Assembly: GCA_001179505.1 (NCBI GenBank) | Contig: CDMY01000535.1 | Coordinates: forward strand, 8,504 to 56,405 | Source of the DNA: Vitrella brassicaformis | Taxonomy: Eukaryota > Sar > Vitrellaceae | Reading direction: 5' to 3' | DNA length: 47,902 bases | Shown: positions 11,001-23,900 of the stretch, in pieces | How positions within the stretch are numbered: the first letter of the stretch is position 1 | How the letters are laid out: each line of letters starts with the position of its first letter | Notes under the pieces: model-generated | Told to the model about the DNA's origin: nothing | Seen by the model: the letters and a program-made list of their open reading frames with translations, nothing else | Databases searched by the model: none | Position numbers and translations under genes: made by a program

Positions 11001-14000
11001 ATCCGCTCCTCCCCCACACCAAGAGTGAAGACGCTCCTGCCGTCCTTTCCCCCTCCCCCTGGCTCCCCTGCCTCCCCGCCGCACCGTACGAGTGCCGCAA
11101 ACACCACCTCACTCGGCATCGACAAGAACCGCTTCAGTAGCGCACCCCGCCCGCCATCAGGCAACGCCCCACACACCAGCGCCCCACCTGCGCCAGCCTC
11201 ACCCGCCTTGGCCCTCACTGCCGCACTCAACGACGGTATGTCGATCGGCATCGACGGCAGGTCGCCTGGGGTGATGATCCGCCGCTGCCCGGCCAGCGGG
11301 GAGAAGGCCGACAGGGCGAGAGAGAGGTCCGCTTGGGGAAGGGAGATGTGGGCCTTGTGTAGCACGTCGGTGACGCTGCTGGCGTCAGCTGACGCGGCCG
11401 GGATCGCACTGAGCGCCGTCAACACCGATTGGCGGACCGGCCAGATCGCCTCCACCAGCCGGTTGGCAGCGTCCCGCGCCAGGCTACCGCCATGGATGGA
11501 CACTCTGGCAAGCGCCTTGTCGATCATCTCTGTCGTGATTCGGCCGGTGGAAGGATCGCCGATGGCCTCCAGGCCCTCCACAGCGGCGAAGAGGCCGCAC
11601 CTGATGCCGAGAGTGCTCCACACGCCCACCAGCCGGCCCTCGATGGTGGCAATCTGGGCCTCAATGGCGCCTTTGGATTGTCGGGTGGCCCACAGCGCCT
11701 GATAAGCCGAATTGAGGGATGATGCTGCGGTGTCTACGTCGACCCGGCCGCACAGGACAGCCGCCTTCAGCCGCAGCAACACACCCAGCTGCAGCAGCGG
11801 GCCAGAGGCAGAGCCCCCTGCTGCTGCTGCTGCTGCTGATGCTGTCGCCTCTCTCTCGGCGCCCAAAGCTTCTCCTCCCCTCTCACCGGCCGGGGGGGCT
11901 TTCTCTTCGCCAGCTGTGGCTTTGGCGCTGGAGATGGGCTGCCGTGAAGTCCAATACCGTTGGTAGCCGTCGACGAGAAGGGATGAGGGGATGGAGAGCG
12001 ACGGGGATGCGCCGACAGTGACAGTGTCGTGTGGGGGTGCGGCTGCGGCTGGGGGCAGGGCGAGGTAGCGCGCGAGCCGCTGCAGCTCGCTGCGGGTGGG
12101 CAGCTGGACTGTAGCCGATGCTGGCAGTGTCGCTGCCGGCTGCTGCACCTCATCATCTTGACGATCGTCATCTGCACAAGGGAGAGGTACAGAGAGGGGG
12201 GAGGATCACTCACAGACGCCCCGCACTCACCCCTGTGTGGCGATGATGCCGACTGTTTGTCGGCGTCTGTGAAGAGCTGGTTGATGGCGAGAATGAAGGC
12301 GTCCTTGGAGACTCGGTCGCCTCGAGGGTCGCCGGCCGCCCTGCGCTCGGCGAACATGTTGACGATCGAGGCCACGTGGAGGGGCGGCACACGCAGCTCC
12401 CACAGGGCCGTGAACACCTTGAGCAAGATGTGCTTCGCCCTGTCAGTCACGACACATACACACACACAGAGACAGTCTCCATGTGTTGTGCTGTGTTGTG
12501 TTGTGTTGTGTTGGGCTCTGCTGTGTCGCTTGCGCGTGTGTGTGTGTGTGTGCGTCTGTCCTTAGTTACTGACTTGACTTGTGCGTGTCTGTGTCTGCCG
12601 ATGGCGTAATACACCATTCGCTCCAGCTCAGTCAGGTCCACCCAGCCGCCCTCCTGCCCGTCCACCACCCGCCACAGCCCCTCGACGCTCTGAGGCGAGC
12701 ACCCCACACCCACGCGACGCAGGAAGCCGACCAAAGCACCCGGCCGCAGCACGCCTCTGCCGCCCTGGAGCTTCTGCCACAGACCCTCGATGCGAGCCAG
12801 CTTCCCGTCTGCATCTGTGTCGGTGCGTGGCGGTGTTGGAGGTGAGGGTGCTGCTGCGAGGTTGGCGATGGCCTCGTCTGCCTGGCGCTCGAGGTCGTCG
12901 AGGTAGGCCCCGAGCTTGACAATATCGATGGCGTCTGCGTCGAGGATGCGATCGGCCTCCAAGGACTCTGTCAATGTCTTGGTGCTGCGGGTGGGTGGGC
13001 AATCGACAGGGAGAGAGAGGGGACAGGGGAGAGGGAAGGTGGTCTGTGTCTGTGTGTGGGTGGGTGGGGGGGAGTGGGTACGGTACCCACCTGTCAGCTG
13101 CAGTTTGTTCGATGATGTCCTCGACGAGTGCGACCACCTCGTTGTGTGCGATGCCCTTGCGCTTCAGATTCTCGGACAAATGCCTACACACCCACACAGA
13201 CCAACACACACACACACACACACACATCAATGCCTTAAGGATGTGTGTGTGTGCGTGTGGTGTGCTCACGATAGTCTGACGTGTCCGGTGGTGCGATCCA
13301 TCCCCGGGGTGACGTCACACAGCTGCACACACCGACACAGCAGCTGCTGCCGGGCAGACAACAACGCCTTGCGCGACGAACGGCCACCTGCACACACACA
13401 CATACACCAAGGAGAGGGAGGGGGCGAGGGAGAGAATCTCACACACACATGAGTGATGTGGCTGCTGGATGTGCCAGCAGTTAGTTACTTTTGGTTCTGT
13501 GCTTGGGCGGTGGTTGGAGGCTGGCGGGGTCGAACGACCCCTTGAGGTCGTCCTCAGACACGGCGTGAAGCGACAGCTCCACCGCACCTGAACAAACCGA
13601 CAAACCGAATCGACATGAATGCGTCTCTCTCTCTCTGTATGGCCCTCCCCCCGTCCTTCTCACGACTGACTCACCTGCCATGCCCTCTAACTCGCCGCTG
13701 CCCTCCAACTCACACCACTCCCGACACAGGTACACGCCCACAGACGAGGAGGGGACCTTCCTCCCATCACCATCACCCTCCCTCTCCGCCCCAGCGGCAG
13801 CACCAGCACCAGCACTCGTCTCTCTCAGCTGCTGCACCGACCGCCCCTTGAGGGCCGGCACATCCACAGCCACATTCCCGAGCAGCACGGGCTCGCGCCC
13901 ATCGGTTGACTCCCACGCCTGGACGGTTATCTGTGGGTGTGTGGGGGGCAGTGGCTGGTCCTCTGGTGATGGCTCAGGGGGCGTGGTGACGGTCCAGAAA

Positions 14001-16813
14001 GGGGCGGTGGACTTGCTGACCAAGTGGGGGGCGGCCGATTGTGTGGAGGGCTCGATGGCTGCGACGGGAGTCTCGTACTTCTGACAGACCAGCAAAGGAT
14101 GGGTGGGGGATGGATGGATAGATGTGTGCAGTCCCTCGTTTACCTGGTCGGTGCCCATTCGGAAGCTAAAGTAGAGTTTCCTCCTCCTCTGCGTGTGGGG
14201 GATGGCGGGGTGCCCCACCAGCTGCACCCGCTCCACACATGCGAACAGGTGCACACCCTTCACCACAGGCTCCTCGGCCTCGCCCTCGCCCTCATCTGCC
14301 GCTCCCTCCTCATGTGCCGCCGAGTAGTGGGGCTGCTGCTGCTGTGCGTCTTCTCCTCCTCTGTGTCTGCTCTCCGCTCCCTCCTCGAGGAGCTGGACGG
14401 TCAGGTGCAGCCTGGCGATGATGTCTATGTCGTTGTGGTGGTGCTGGTGGAGCGAAGGAGAGGTGCGGCGGACAAACAGGGGCGGGGGGCTGATGAAGGG
14501 GTCCCGAAGGGCTACGGTCGTGCTGCACGTCCACCTACACACACGCACATATACACACACACACGGTGTGCTATCCTATGGAGGCTTCCACTGACCCTGG
14601 CGAGAAGAGCACCCTCATGCCGTTGAGCTGCCCCTGTGCCAATGCCTCAGACCCAGCGGGCAGCCCCCACTCCTTCGCGAGCTCAATTGCCTCGCCCCCG
14701 CCGCCACCTCCAGTACTACCGTCCTTCTGCCCCTGGCTCGGCTGCCGCAGCAACGCACCCCTCGCACCCACACCAGCAGCACCACCGGCACCAACGGCAC
14801 CGCCGCCGCCCTTTTTCTGTGCAGGGGGGGTGGGCACCCGGCCCTTAGACACTGCTGGCTTCTTGGCCGTCGCCTTGGGTGTGTGTCTCGGGGTGGTGGT
14901 CTCCTGCCGCACCACGGCGAGGCGGAAGGTGAAGCCTTCGTCTGCGAGCTTGGGGAAGGCGCCTCCCTCCTGCTGGTGCTGGTGCTGGTGCTGGTGGTGG
15001 GCCGTCATGCACTCGCTGAGCAGGTCGACAGGGTGCTTGGACGAGGCGAAGTTGAGCGAGAGGTCGTGGGGGGATGATGCTTGTGATGATGATGCTGTGT
15101 GGGTGGCGGGGGGGATGGGGTACTGGCAGCGGACCTCCTGGGGTGGCAGAAGGGGGCGTGTGTCCGTGTCGTGGGTGGGGGCGTGGGCCGCTGGCATGGC
15201 TGGGGCTGGCGCGGGGAACGAGTAGGCCATGTAGAAGAGCCGCGGCTGGAGCTTATCGAGAACCTGACACACACCACACCACACCGACAACACCACACAC
15301 GAACAACGTCGCCAAGACATAGACAGGTATATCTTCAGGCGCCCCCACCCCCCCGCTCTCATTGCTCACCTGCCATCCCCTCTCGGTGAATTCGAGCCTC
15401 CTCAGCTGGACGGACACCTCCGTGACCCTGGCCAGCACTCCAGGTACGTCACGCGCTATCGGCGCCACACCGACACCCATGCCAACGCCCACATCTCCGG
15501 ACGACGGGCCCACTGGCGGCGGGGGCATGGCTGAAACTGGTGCCGCAATGGGCGGCGGGGGGATGAGCGGCATCGGACCCCCACCCTCTTCATGACGGTT
15601 GTGGTCTTGCTGCTCAGCTGCAGCAGCAGCAGCAGCTGTCTGTTCTTGTGCTGTGGCGGCGACGGGGGCAAGGGGCTGTGGCTGTGGCTGTGGCTGCTGC
15701 TGCATGGCTGCAGCAGCAGCGGCAGGGGGGAGTGGTGGTCCCTCTTGTGAGGGGCCTGGTGAGGGTGACGGCATGGGTAGGGGCTGCGGCGGTGTGCCGC
15801 CCATCGACAATGTCCCCTTCTGCAAGACGCCACGCAGCAGCGAACCTGCAACCAAACCCACACAGATCCCCCCATAGCTGCGTTCGCCCTTGTGTGTCTG
15901 TGAGCTCATCATCTCATCATCCCCACCTGAGTGCAGGAGTTTCCTCAGTGCACTCGCTTTAGCCACGTTGCCCCCCGCAGCGGCATAGGCCATGGCGTGC
16001 TCACGCACCGGCAAAGACACAGAAGTGGACGCCAGCTGTCGCGTCTGTGTCTGTGTCTGTGGAGGCGGTGGGGGCTGTTGCTGTTGCTGCTGCTGCTGAC
16101 GTGGCGGTGCAGCCACCAGGGCCCGCTCACGGTCGAGTCGCGTGTCGGTGGCCGGCATGGGCATTGGGGGCGGGCAGGGCTCGTCCGGGATGTGGTAGGG
16201 GGACGGCTCATTTTCCAGCCGATACTGCTGCTGATGCTGCTGGTACTGCTGCTGGTGGTGGTGGTGGGCCATGTGTGGTGTGCCTGTGAGGGAGGAAGGA
16301 GGGGGCTGGTCGAGAGAGTCAGCCTGTTGGGGGTCGTAGTGGGGGTTCTGCAGAGCGACCACCATCCGCACGCTCGCGGCGCCGAGCACGGGCATCGGGG
16401 TGTGTGGGCCCTCACCGCCACATGTCAACACGCTGCACGGCCTGATGTACACACGCCTACACACACACATCCATCCATCCATCCATGTGTGTGTGCATCT
16501 CTTTGTTTGTGTGGCTCACTCCACTCACTGGTCGCTCTGCGCCCAGATGTGCATCTGCGGGCCGCCCGGCTGCGGCACCCTCATGCGCCTGTCGAGGTCG
16601 TGCCATCCCGTTTGCAGTTTGTGTGCCAGTTCGGCCAGCATGATGGGGAAATAGCCCCTGGGCTCGTCGTCGCCCCCGTCCAGCGAGTAGACTGTCACCT
16701 TCAGGTAGTGCTTGTCGCGCATGTGGCTGAGAAAGGCGGCGGGGTCGCCGCACACGGGGAATAGGAGGGTGCGGCAGTTCTGGTACCCGGGCGACGGCTG
16801 GCAGCGCACCCTG

Positions 16814-16845
<32 letters not shown>

Positions 16846-17096
16846 GTAGATGGGACAACAATCAATCAGTCCATCGTATCGTGTGGCTGATCTATCTGTG
16901 TTGCCTGCAGGCCCCACGTGCAGGTGTGTGGGTCGAGCGAGTCGTCCCAGAGGATGGCATATGCGGGGGTCTTGAGGAAGACCGGCAGCAGCCCGCGATA
17001 CTGCACATCCACCTCCAGAGGCGCAACCGTGATCTCAAACACCCCGATGGGCTCGCCGCCCTCGCCGGGCGGCAGGGCCATGGCCGATGTTCCCAT
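2100..17096 (-). CDS. Giant multi-C2-like, EF-hand-like protein, about 4,333 residues
   Basis: Twenty-three exons: 17096-16918, 16810-16529, 16441-15927, 15845-15370, 15263-14596, 14534-14144, 14080-13675, 13587-13489, 13387-13270, 13183-13091, 12984-12574, 12439-12231, 12171-10961, 10884-10585, 10484-10177, 10077-9942, 9823-8805, 8719-8431, 8357-8049, 7959-6089, 6004-5471, 5375-2487, 2388-2100. All 22 GT-AG junctions agree in phase and the sum is 13,002 nt. The N-terminus looks like beta-sandwich C2-type sequence (LKVTVYSLDG near residue 130), followed by His/Gln/Pro-rich linkers and more C2-like stretches (ITVQAWES). EF-hand-like loops lie at about 1184-1195 (DGQEGGWVDLTE), 1937-1948 (DREGRGRIFLSE) and 2479-2490 (DTDNRGYLRSLD). 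A clearer C2-like domain starts near 3480 (LELHICVLNATHLPL, then PNAMVSYSIQL). The C-terminal 700 residues are Pro-rich. No membrane segment is seen. The layout recalls centriolar/ciliary C2 scaffolds or Ca2+-dependent membrane scaffolds; I assign no family. The start is the first ATG after an in-frame stop. Confidence 0.8.
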
Positions 17097-17399
17097 CGAT
17101 ATCTCTCTCCCGTCGCCGCAGCCGGAGAATAAAGGATAAAGAGGAAAAGGGCAGATCAGTCACCAGGAGGAATGAAGAGTCTTGCTACTCATCTCATCGT
17201 CCATCCATCCATATCTCCCGTCAGTCGTTCGGAAGCTGCAGCCGATGAAGGCCGTGAGCAGCCGATTCCATGGCCTTTTCGCGCTGCATTCTGCTACAGA
17301 CGCTCGCTGCATCCTGTCACCCATCAGTCACGGCTGCTTTCTCCAACGCAGCTCCTTCTTTGCGAGCTAAGCTTCCGAGGTGAAGCGTTGTTCTGCCAA
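17097..17399. promoter_or_regulatory. Divergent intergenic region (giant gene / aminotransferase)
   Basis: About 300 bp separate the start codons of the minus-strand giant gene and the plus-strand aminotransferase, so both promoters must lie here or overlap the 5' UTRs. I see no TATA box. The aminotransferase frame is open upstream to an ATG at 17172, so a longer N-terminus is possible, but that would bury the signal peptide. Confidence 0.5.
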
Positions 17400-19977
17400 A
17401 TGCAGCTTCATTTCATCCGCTTGGTGCTGACATGGACTCTGATCTCATGCTGGGCCACAGATGCGCTCGCCTTCCTCTCTGCTCTCGTGCGCCAAGCTGC
17501 ACCACACCGGACTCGGCGGCGGAGCGTCGTCCGGGCAGCCAGCAAGGCGCACGGGGAGCACAAATCGCTCAAGGAGAGAGAGGTCCGGCAGATGCATCGA
17601 CAAAAGAGGAAGATCTGTGCATCTGCGCTTGTGTGTGTGTCTGGCTTGTGGCGTCAATATATTCCATTAGGGTCTGAAGCTGAAGCCCACGGTGTGGACG
17701 GAGTTCCAGGGGCTGGCAAGGGAGACCCAGGCCGTCAACCTGGGCCAGGGCTTCCCCAACTGGCAGCCGCCCTCATTCGTTCTCGCCGCTGCACATGGAG
17801 GTTCGTGAAGAAGGTTATCTCACTCAGCTGAGATGTGGTGGGCCGCTGGATGTGTGTGTGTGTGTGTGTTGTGCAGCGTTGACCGGTCCTCATCACCAGT
17901 ACACTCGGACAGCCGGCCATCCCCCTCTGGTGGAGCTGCTCGCAGAGAAATACTCGCGACACTTTGACAGGTGCGTCGTACACGCGACGGACGATGCAGC
18001 CACGTGTGTGTGTGTGTGTGTGTGTGTTTGCAGGGATATCGACGCCGACACTGAGGTGGCGGTGACGATCGGCGCCTCCCAGGCCCTCTACGTGGCCATG
18101 CAGAGCCTCCTCTCGGCAGGCGATGAGGTCATCCTGATGGAACCTTTCTTCAACCTCTACGACGTACGTAAGAAGCTGTCCCAGACACACAACACACCCA
18201 AACCCACACCACACTCGCAATCCAATCAATCGACAGAGAGAGTGAGAGTGTGTGTGGATGTGATGTCACTCATCAGGGCCAGGTGCGTCTGGCAGGTGGT
18301 GTGCCGCGTTATGTGCCGATGGACTGGCGTGAGGGCAGTGGTGGGCAGCGGGGCAGCTGGAGGGTCGACTTCGATGTCCTCAGACAACAGATCAACCCAC
18401 TGTGAGTAAGCCACACAGATAAGGGAAGGGAGGAGGCCGGTGCCGTCGAGTCGAGCATACTGTGTGTGGTGTGGTCAGGACGCGATTGATCATCCTCAAC
18501 ACGCCGCAGAACCCCTCAGGCAAAGTCTGGGAGAGGTGGGCAGGGCACGCACACACACACACACACACTCACCCTCGTTTGTGTGTGCCATCCATCCATC
18601 CATCCATATCAGGTCTGAGCTCGAGGAGCTGGCGTCGATCGTCCGTGAGCACCCCAACCTGATGGTCATATCAGACGAGGTCTACAAATTCATGGTCTTC
18701 GACGAACCATCACAAACAGCAGCAGCATCACCACTACCAGCAGCATCAGCAGGAGAGGCAGATTCCGACAGCAGCGATGACGGCGAGGGCGAGTACAGGG
18801 GCAAGCCCGCCGGGCACATCCACTTCGCGTCTCTCCCTGACATGTGGGAGCGCACCCTCACCGTATCCAGCGCTGGTAAATAACCCTCCACACACACACA
18901 CACACACACGCACACACGCGGGATCAAGGCATTGCGTGTGTGTTTGGCGGTTTATCGGATGCTTTGCAGGCAAGACGTTCAGCATCACGGGGTGGCAGGT
19001 CGGTTGGCTCGTGGGGCCGGCCCAGTGGCTGACGAGGGTGCAGCTGCGGCTCCCCTTTATGCAGTTCTGCGCACCCACACCACTGCAACAGGCCCTCTGC
19101 AACGTGCGGACGAACGCGTCAACTCACACCAGACAGACAGACAGACAGACAAAGGGGCTGGCTGATGTGTGTGGATGTGTGTGCAGATACTCACAGAGGC
19201 CAGCGAGCCGTACCGCGAGTTCTCGACCTACTACGACTGGCTCAGACACGAGTACCAAGACAAACAGGCAGGGAGGCGCACACACACACACATCCATCCC
19301 CCCATATCTGTCGGTCGGCGATCGGATCTGTGGTCAGGGCAAGTTGTGTGCGGCGCTTGAGAGGGCGGGCATCGAGGCCCGGCCCGGCAACGGGGGCTTC
19401 TTCGTCATGGCAGAAATACACGTGGGTGTGTTGGGTATGCGGCTGCATTGCATCCATCGGCACGTCGCATAGCGTAGACAGCCGGCTGCTTGTGTGTGTG
19501 TGTGTGTCAGAACATCGCTGTGCCTGACCATTACCTGAGGGAGGGCACCCCCGCCAGACCCGAGATGACCAGGGACTGGGCCTTCTGCAGGTCTGTACAC
19601 CACACCGCCCGCTCCAGTCCGATGTGTGGCTTATGTCTGTCAAGTGTCCAGGTGGTTGGCCAAGGAGATCGGTGTGGTGGCCATTCCGGCCTCGGCCTTC
19701 TACTCGATGGAGAACAGACATAGAGGGGAAAACCTCGTCAGACTCGCTTTCTGCAAAACCGACGACGTCCTCGACGAAGCTGCCAGGTCAGGTGGACGGA
19801 CACACCACATCACCCACCCTACCATCCCACTCACACACATGAGTGCTCTCTCTCTCTCTCTGTGTGTGTGTGTCTAGGCGTCTGGAGCGTGTCGCAGAGT
19901 TCCGTCGCCTGGACAGCGGTGCGAGCAGTGCCCACACACTCACTGTCACTGGAGCCCTCCGGGGTGAGGTGACCTGA
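17400..19977 (+). CDS. Kynurenine/glutamine-type PLP aminotransferase, plastid-targeted
   Basis: Class I/II fold-type I aminotransferase of the kynurenine aminotransferase / cysteine-conjugate beta-lyase group, which moves an amino group from kynurenine or related amino acids to a 2-oxoacid. Thirteen exons: 17400-17582, 17671-17800, 17877-17970, 18034-18163, 18277-18401, 18479-18535, 18613-18875, 18970-19103, 19187-19267, 19338-19421, 19511-19590, 19652-19786, 19878-19977 (531 residues). Landmarks: AVNLGQGFPNW, YTRTAGHPPL, LNTPQNPSGK (Asn232), SDEVY (Asp261, Tyr264), SSAGKTFSITGW with the PLP lysine at about 329, and LVRLAFCK (Arg484, substrate carboxylate). An acidic Ser-rich insert follows MVFDEPSQ. 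The N-terminus has a hydrophobic signal peptide ending DALA before FLSALVR and a basic Ser/Arg-rich leader, the usual bipartite form for complex plastids. The start at 17400 was chosen for this. Intron 9 appears to use a GC donor (CAG/GCAGGG). Confidence 0.88.
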
Positions 19978-20947
19978 GCCAGACAGAGCCGATGTGGTGT
20001 GGTGGGCGGGGGACCGTGCTGTGGGGCGGTGTGGTGTGGCGGGTGGGCCTGTATAGCTGAGTGAGAGCATGGTGAGGCTGATGCCTATCTGGTCTGCTGT
20101 GGGACAGACAACTATGTGGTGGTGTGTGGTGTGACGCGAAGCGAACGACACTTGTGGTGCGTGTGCCATGATCGTGTGTGTATAGCTGCCTGCTTTGACA
20201 CTAAGCGAGTGCCCGGCCGCACTAAAGCTCGTTGTTGAAGCTTCGATGCGCTGCGCTGCTCATGCGTGTGTGTCTCTCCAGTCCGATCCATCCATCCGTA
20301 TGTCTCTGTTGCTCTCGCTCGCTATCATACCTCTCCGAACAGACAGGCAGCCAGGCCACTTGCACCCAGACACACACTCACACACGGGGCAGAGAGATAG
20401 CATGAGACGAAGTAGCCAGCCAGCCAGCCAACCGGACGTCGTGTAGGAGGGTGCTGCGTCGTGTGCGTCAAGGGCTGATGCCGTCGGTCAGCCAGGCATA
20501 GCATACTGTCATCTCAGCTTATCTGATCTGCCTTCTACCTTGCCGTCACACATCCATCCATCCATCCATCCACTCTTCCAGACAGACAGACAGACAGTCA
20601 GCCAGGCGGCCCGTCAGGTGGGCAAAGAAAAAATCCCAACACACACACCAGCCAGCCAGCCATCCGGTGCATTGAAAGTCGCCCTCTTATCTGTCTGGAT
20701 CTCCCCCTCTATCTCTCTCTCCCTGTCCCTCCCTGCCGCCTCTCTCTGTTCTCAGTCACGCTAACGAGAAGATACAATATGCAATCAATCCTCCAGTCAG
20801 TCAGTCAGTCAGTCTGCCTATCAGTCATATCAGCCCCCCCGCCCCTCGCCCTTAATTCGGTGGGTGTGGTGGGTGGATCAATCAAACTACACTGTCGATC
20901 GTTGCAATGCATGCACTGGAATGAAATGTGTGTGTGTGTGTGGATGG
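19978..20947. other. Convergent intergenic region with short tandem repeats
   Basis: This lies between the 3' ends of the plus-strand aminotransferase and the minus-strand RING gene and should hold both 3' UTRs. It carries (CATC)n near 20553-20570, (GACA)n near 20581-20594, (CAGT)n near 20794-20812 and CT-rich DNA near 20700-20750. I see no gene. Confidence 0.55.
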
Positions 20948-23900
20948 CTAGACGAAGAGCGATAGTGCGCGTGCTGCTGCGGCCTGGCAGATGGGGCAGA
21001 GACGATCTTCCGCCTGAGTCCGGCTCATGATGTTGTTGGAGCACTGCTGGCACACGCACAGGTGTCTCTGAGACACACACCACCACACACATAACCTCTC
21101 TCTCAGAGCGCTTGTGTGTCTGGCCTGTTCTTTTCTCACACATGGAAGGAAAGCGACGCACTTGTCCCGCTCGAAGCAGACGCAGCACTGCTGCTTCTCA
21201 TCGTGCTTGTCTTTGGCCTCCTTCAGCTGCGCATCGGCCTCCTTCTTGATCTGGTCATTCTCCGCCTGCATTGTGTCCTGGACCGTCCTCAGGTGCTCCT
21301 GGAAGTGCCGCTCCCGCTCCTTGGTCTGGAGGTCCGTCTGCTTCACCATCTCCTGCATCTGCTGCTCCATCATCTGGGCCTTGCAGTTGGCGGCGGCGGC
21401 CTTCTGGTTGGCAAAGGCGACGCGGAAGTCCGTGGCGCGGTCTTTGAGCTTCTCCATGTGCTTCGCGACGTGCCTGCTGGCTTGCGTCAGCTGTTCCAAT
21501 CGAGCCTCGTCGTGGAGGGACTGGATCTCCTGCTGCACGGCGTCAGTCATCTGGCCCTCACTGCTATGACTGCACACACACAGAGACAGGAAGAGAGAGA
21601 GACGTGACGCCCATGACACCCCCCACCCACCCCCCATGTGTCTCTGTCCTCTTTCGACTCACCCGAACTGCAAACTCATTGCGGCAACGTACTCCCGCTG
21701 AAGCTGCGCCAACATGTCCCCTCCACCCACACCCACACCCACACCCACACCCCAGCCGCCAGCCACTCCCTGCCCCATCTGCACCTGCTGCTGCTGCTGC
21801 TGCATCGGCTGCTGCATCATGTCTAAGGACGACCCGCTGTGCGAGAAGTGTCCACTCTGGAAGGGCGTGCCCGGGGATGCCGACGGAGACGCACCAGCGG
21901 GCGGTAGGGGGCCGGATGGGATCATGCCTGGGGGTCCAGCGCCAGGGGGCACCATGCCCGGGGGCGCGGTATGCATGAAGGAGGGAGAGGGGCCGGGCTG
22001 CTGGTACGGAGCTGCTGCCACGTTCTGAGAAAACCTGCATACACACAGAGAGAGACCAGAGATGCAGCGTGGCGTCGCGTGGCGTGGGTGTCCATCCAAC
22101 CATCCATCCCAGTGTGTGTGTGTGTGTGTGTGTTGCTGGTGCCTTACTGCTGGTTCGCGAACGGCGGCTGCATCTCAGGGGAGGGCTGGGGATGGCCGTA
22201 CTGCTGCTGCTGCTGCTGGCGTGGGGCCTGCTGCTGATGGCGCACGGGGCACACAATGTGCTCTCGAAGATGCTCCTGCTGTGCGTGCAGCTCAGCTGCA
22301 TGGCCAATCCCAATCCCCATGTCCATCCCGCCATAGCCCGGCTTGCCCACAGCCATGCCGCCCGTGTGCATGATGCCCCCAGGGATGAAGGGCTTTGTGT
22401 CGTGTGTGAGGTGGTGCGGGCCGGGTGAGCCGCCGAGCGATGAGGTGGAGGGGAGGGAGCCATCGGCGTGGTACATGTTGGGCTGGAGCATGAGAAGGTT
22501 GTGGAGGTTGCTGGAGGCGAGACTCGGCGACGAGGCGGACGGCTGGTCGCCGGAGCACGAACCGTTACCCCTACACGGCACGACACACAAAGAGAGATAA
22601 AGTGCGTGGTGCTTTCGTGTGTCTGTCCTTCTTTGTGTGTGGTGTGTGTGCAAGGCTTACACGTCCTCCTGCTGAGTCGGTTCCTGAGCCTCTCCCTCTT
22701 CCTCGTCAAACATGTTACCTTGAAACTCAGGGACCTCCTCACCCTCACCCTCACCCTCCTCACCACCGACGCCCTCGCCATATTCGCCACCATACCCCTG
22801 CTGGTCGTCTACCTGGTCGTGGTCATCGAAGGCCACACGCAGAGGCTGCTCGCCATCGCTATGCTGCCAGGGGGAATGGGCCATCTCAGGCACCGCCGCC
22901 GCGGCCGCAGCAGCGGGGGGGAATGTGGGTGCGCGGGATGGGTGGGCGTACTCGCCGCTATTGCCGTGGTTGTCGTCACCAAAGTTGCCCCACCCATCAC
23001 CCTCACCCTCACCCACCGCCACGCCCACACCCAAACCTTGCTGCTGCTGCTGCTCCTCGTGCACCGTGTCGCCCTGCTGCACCTCCTCGGTGTCGTCGAG
23101 GTTGCTGCTGGTGGAGGGCCCAGGGTGGACCAGGTCGTCCCGCTCGTGGTCTTGGTCTTGCTCCTGGTCGTCCTCCTGCTGCTCGTTCTCGTGGTCGTCA
23201 TCCTGCTCCTGCTCATGGTCTTGGTCGTCGGCGTCGGGAGTGTTGGCGGCATCTGGGTGCTTGGGCCCCTTGTTCTTGGCCCCGCCCCGCTTGCCGAACT
23301 TCTTCTTGCCTTTGCGCTTCTTCTCGCCCCCACCCCCTGGCTGCTGCGGCTGGTTGGGCTGGTTCTTGGCTTTGGGGTTGTTGACCCCACCGCCACTACC
23401 GGCAGCAGCTGCAGCAGCAGCCCCCTCCAGAGCGAGGAGCTCCGCTTCGGCCCGCTTGGCCCTGGCCTCGTCCTTCGCTCGTTTCTGCAACTCCTTCTCG
23501 ACCTCCTCGGGCGACTTCTGCTTGTCCTTCTCTGGTCCCGCCTCGCGACGCTCCTTGTCGCGCTGCTCGTATCTGCGCTGCAGGCGGGCCACGGTCTCGC
23601 CACGGGGGGCGGCCTTGGGCTGCTGCTGACACACACCAACACACAAAGACACAAACACAACACACAAGATGGCAGACGTCAATGCCATGTGGCTGGGGAG
23701 TGGGCGTGGCGTACCTCGGCGAAGGCATGGAGGACGTCCTTGTCTTGGACGGCCCCGCTGCGCAGCTGCTGCATCAAGGCGCCAGAGGGGTCCCTGACAC
23801 ACAAAACAGCACACACAGAGAGAGACACGATAGGTGGATGAGGTCCTCCCTCCCTCTCTCCCTCCCTCCCTCAGGCTCGCCCCAACGTGGCTCACTTGTC

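Noticed and set aside
13000-13300. Runs of cacaca/tgtgtg as CRISPR-like or telomeric repeats
   Set aside because: They are simple intronic dinucleotide tracts next to splice acceptors, with no spacer structure and no telomere unit.
22468-23841. Plus-strand frame of 457 codons
   Set aside because: It is Leu/Val-rich shadow translation opposite the RING gene's exons 14-15. The minus frame has matching splice sites and a continuous product.
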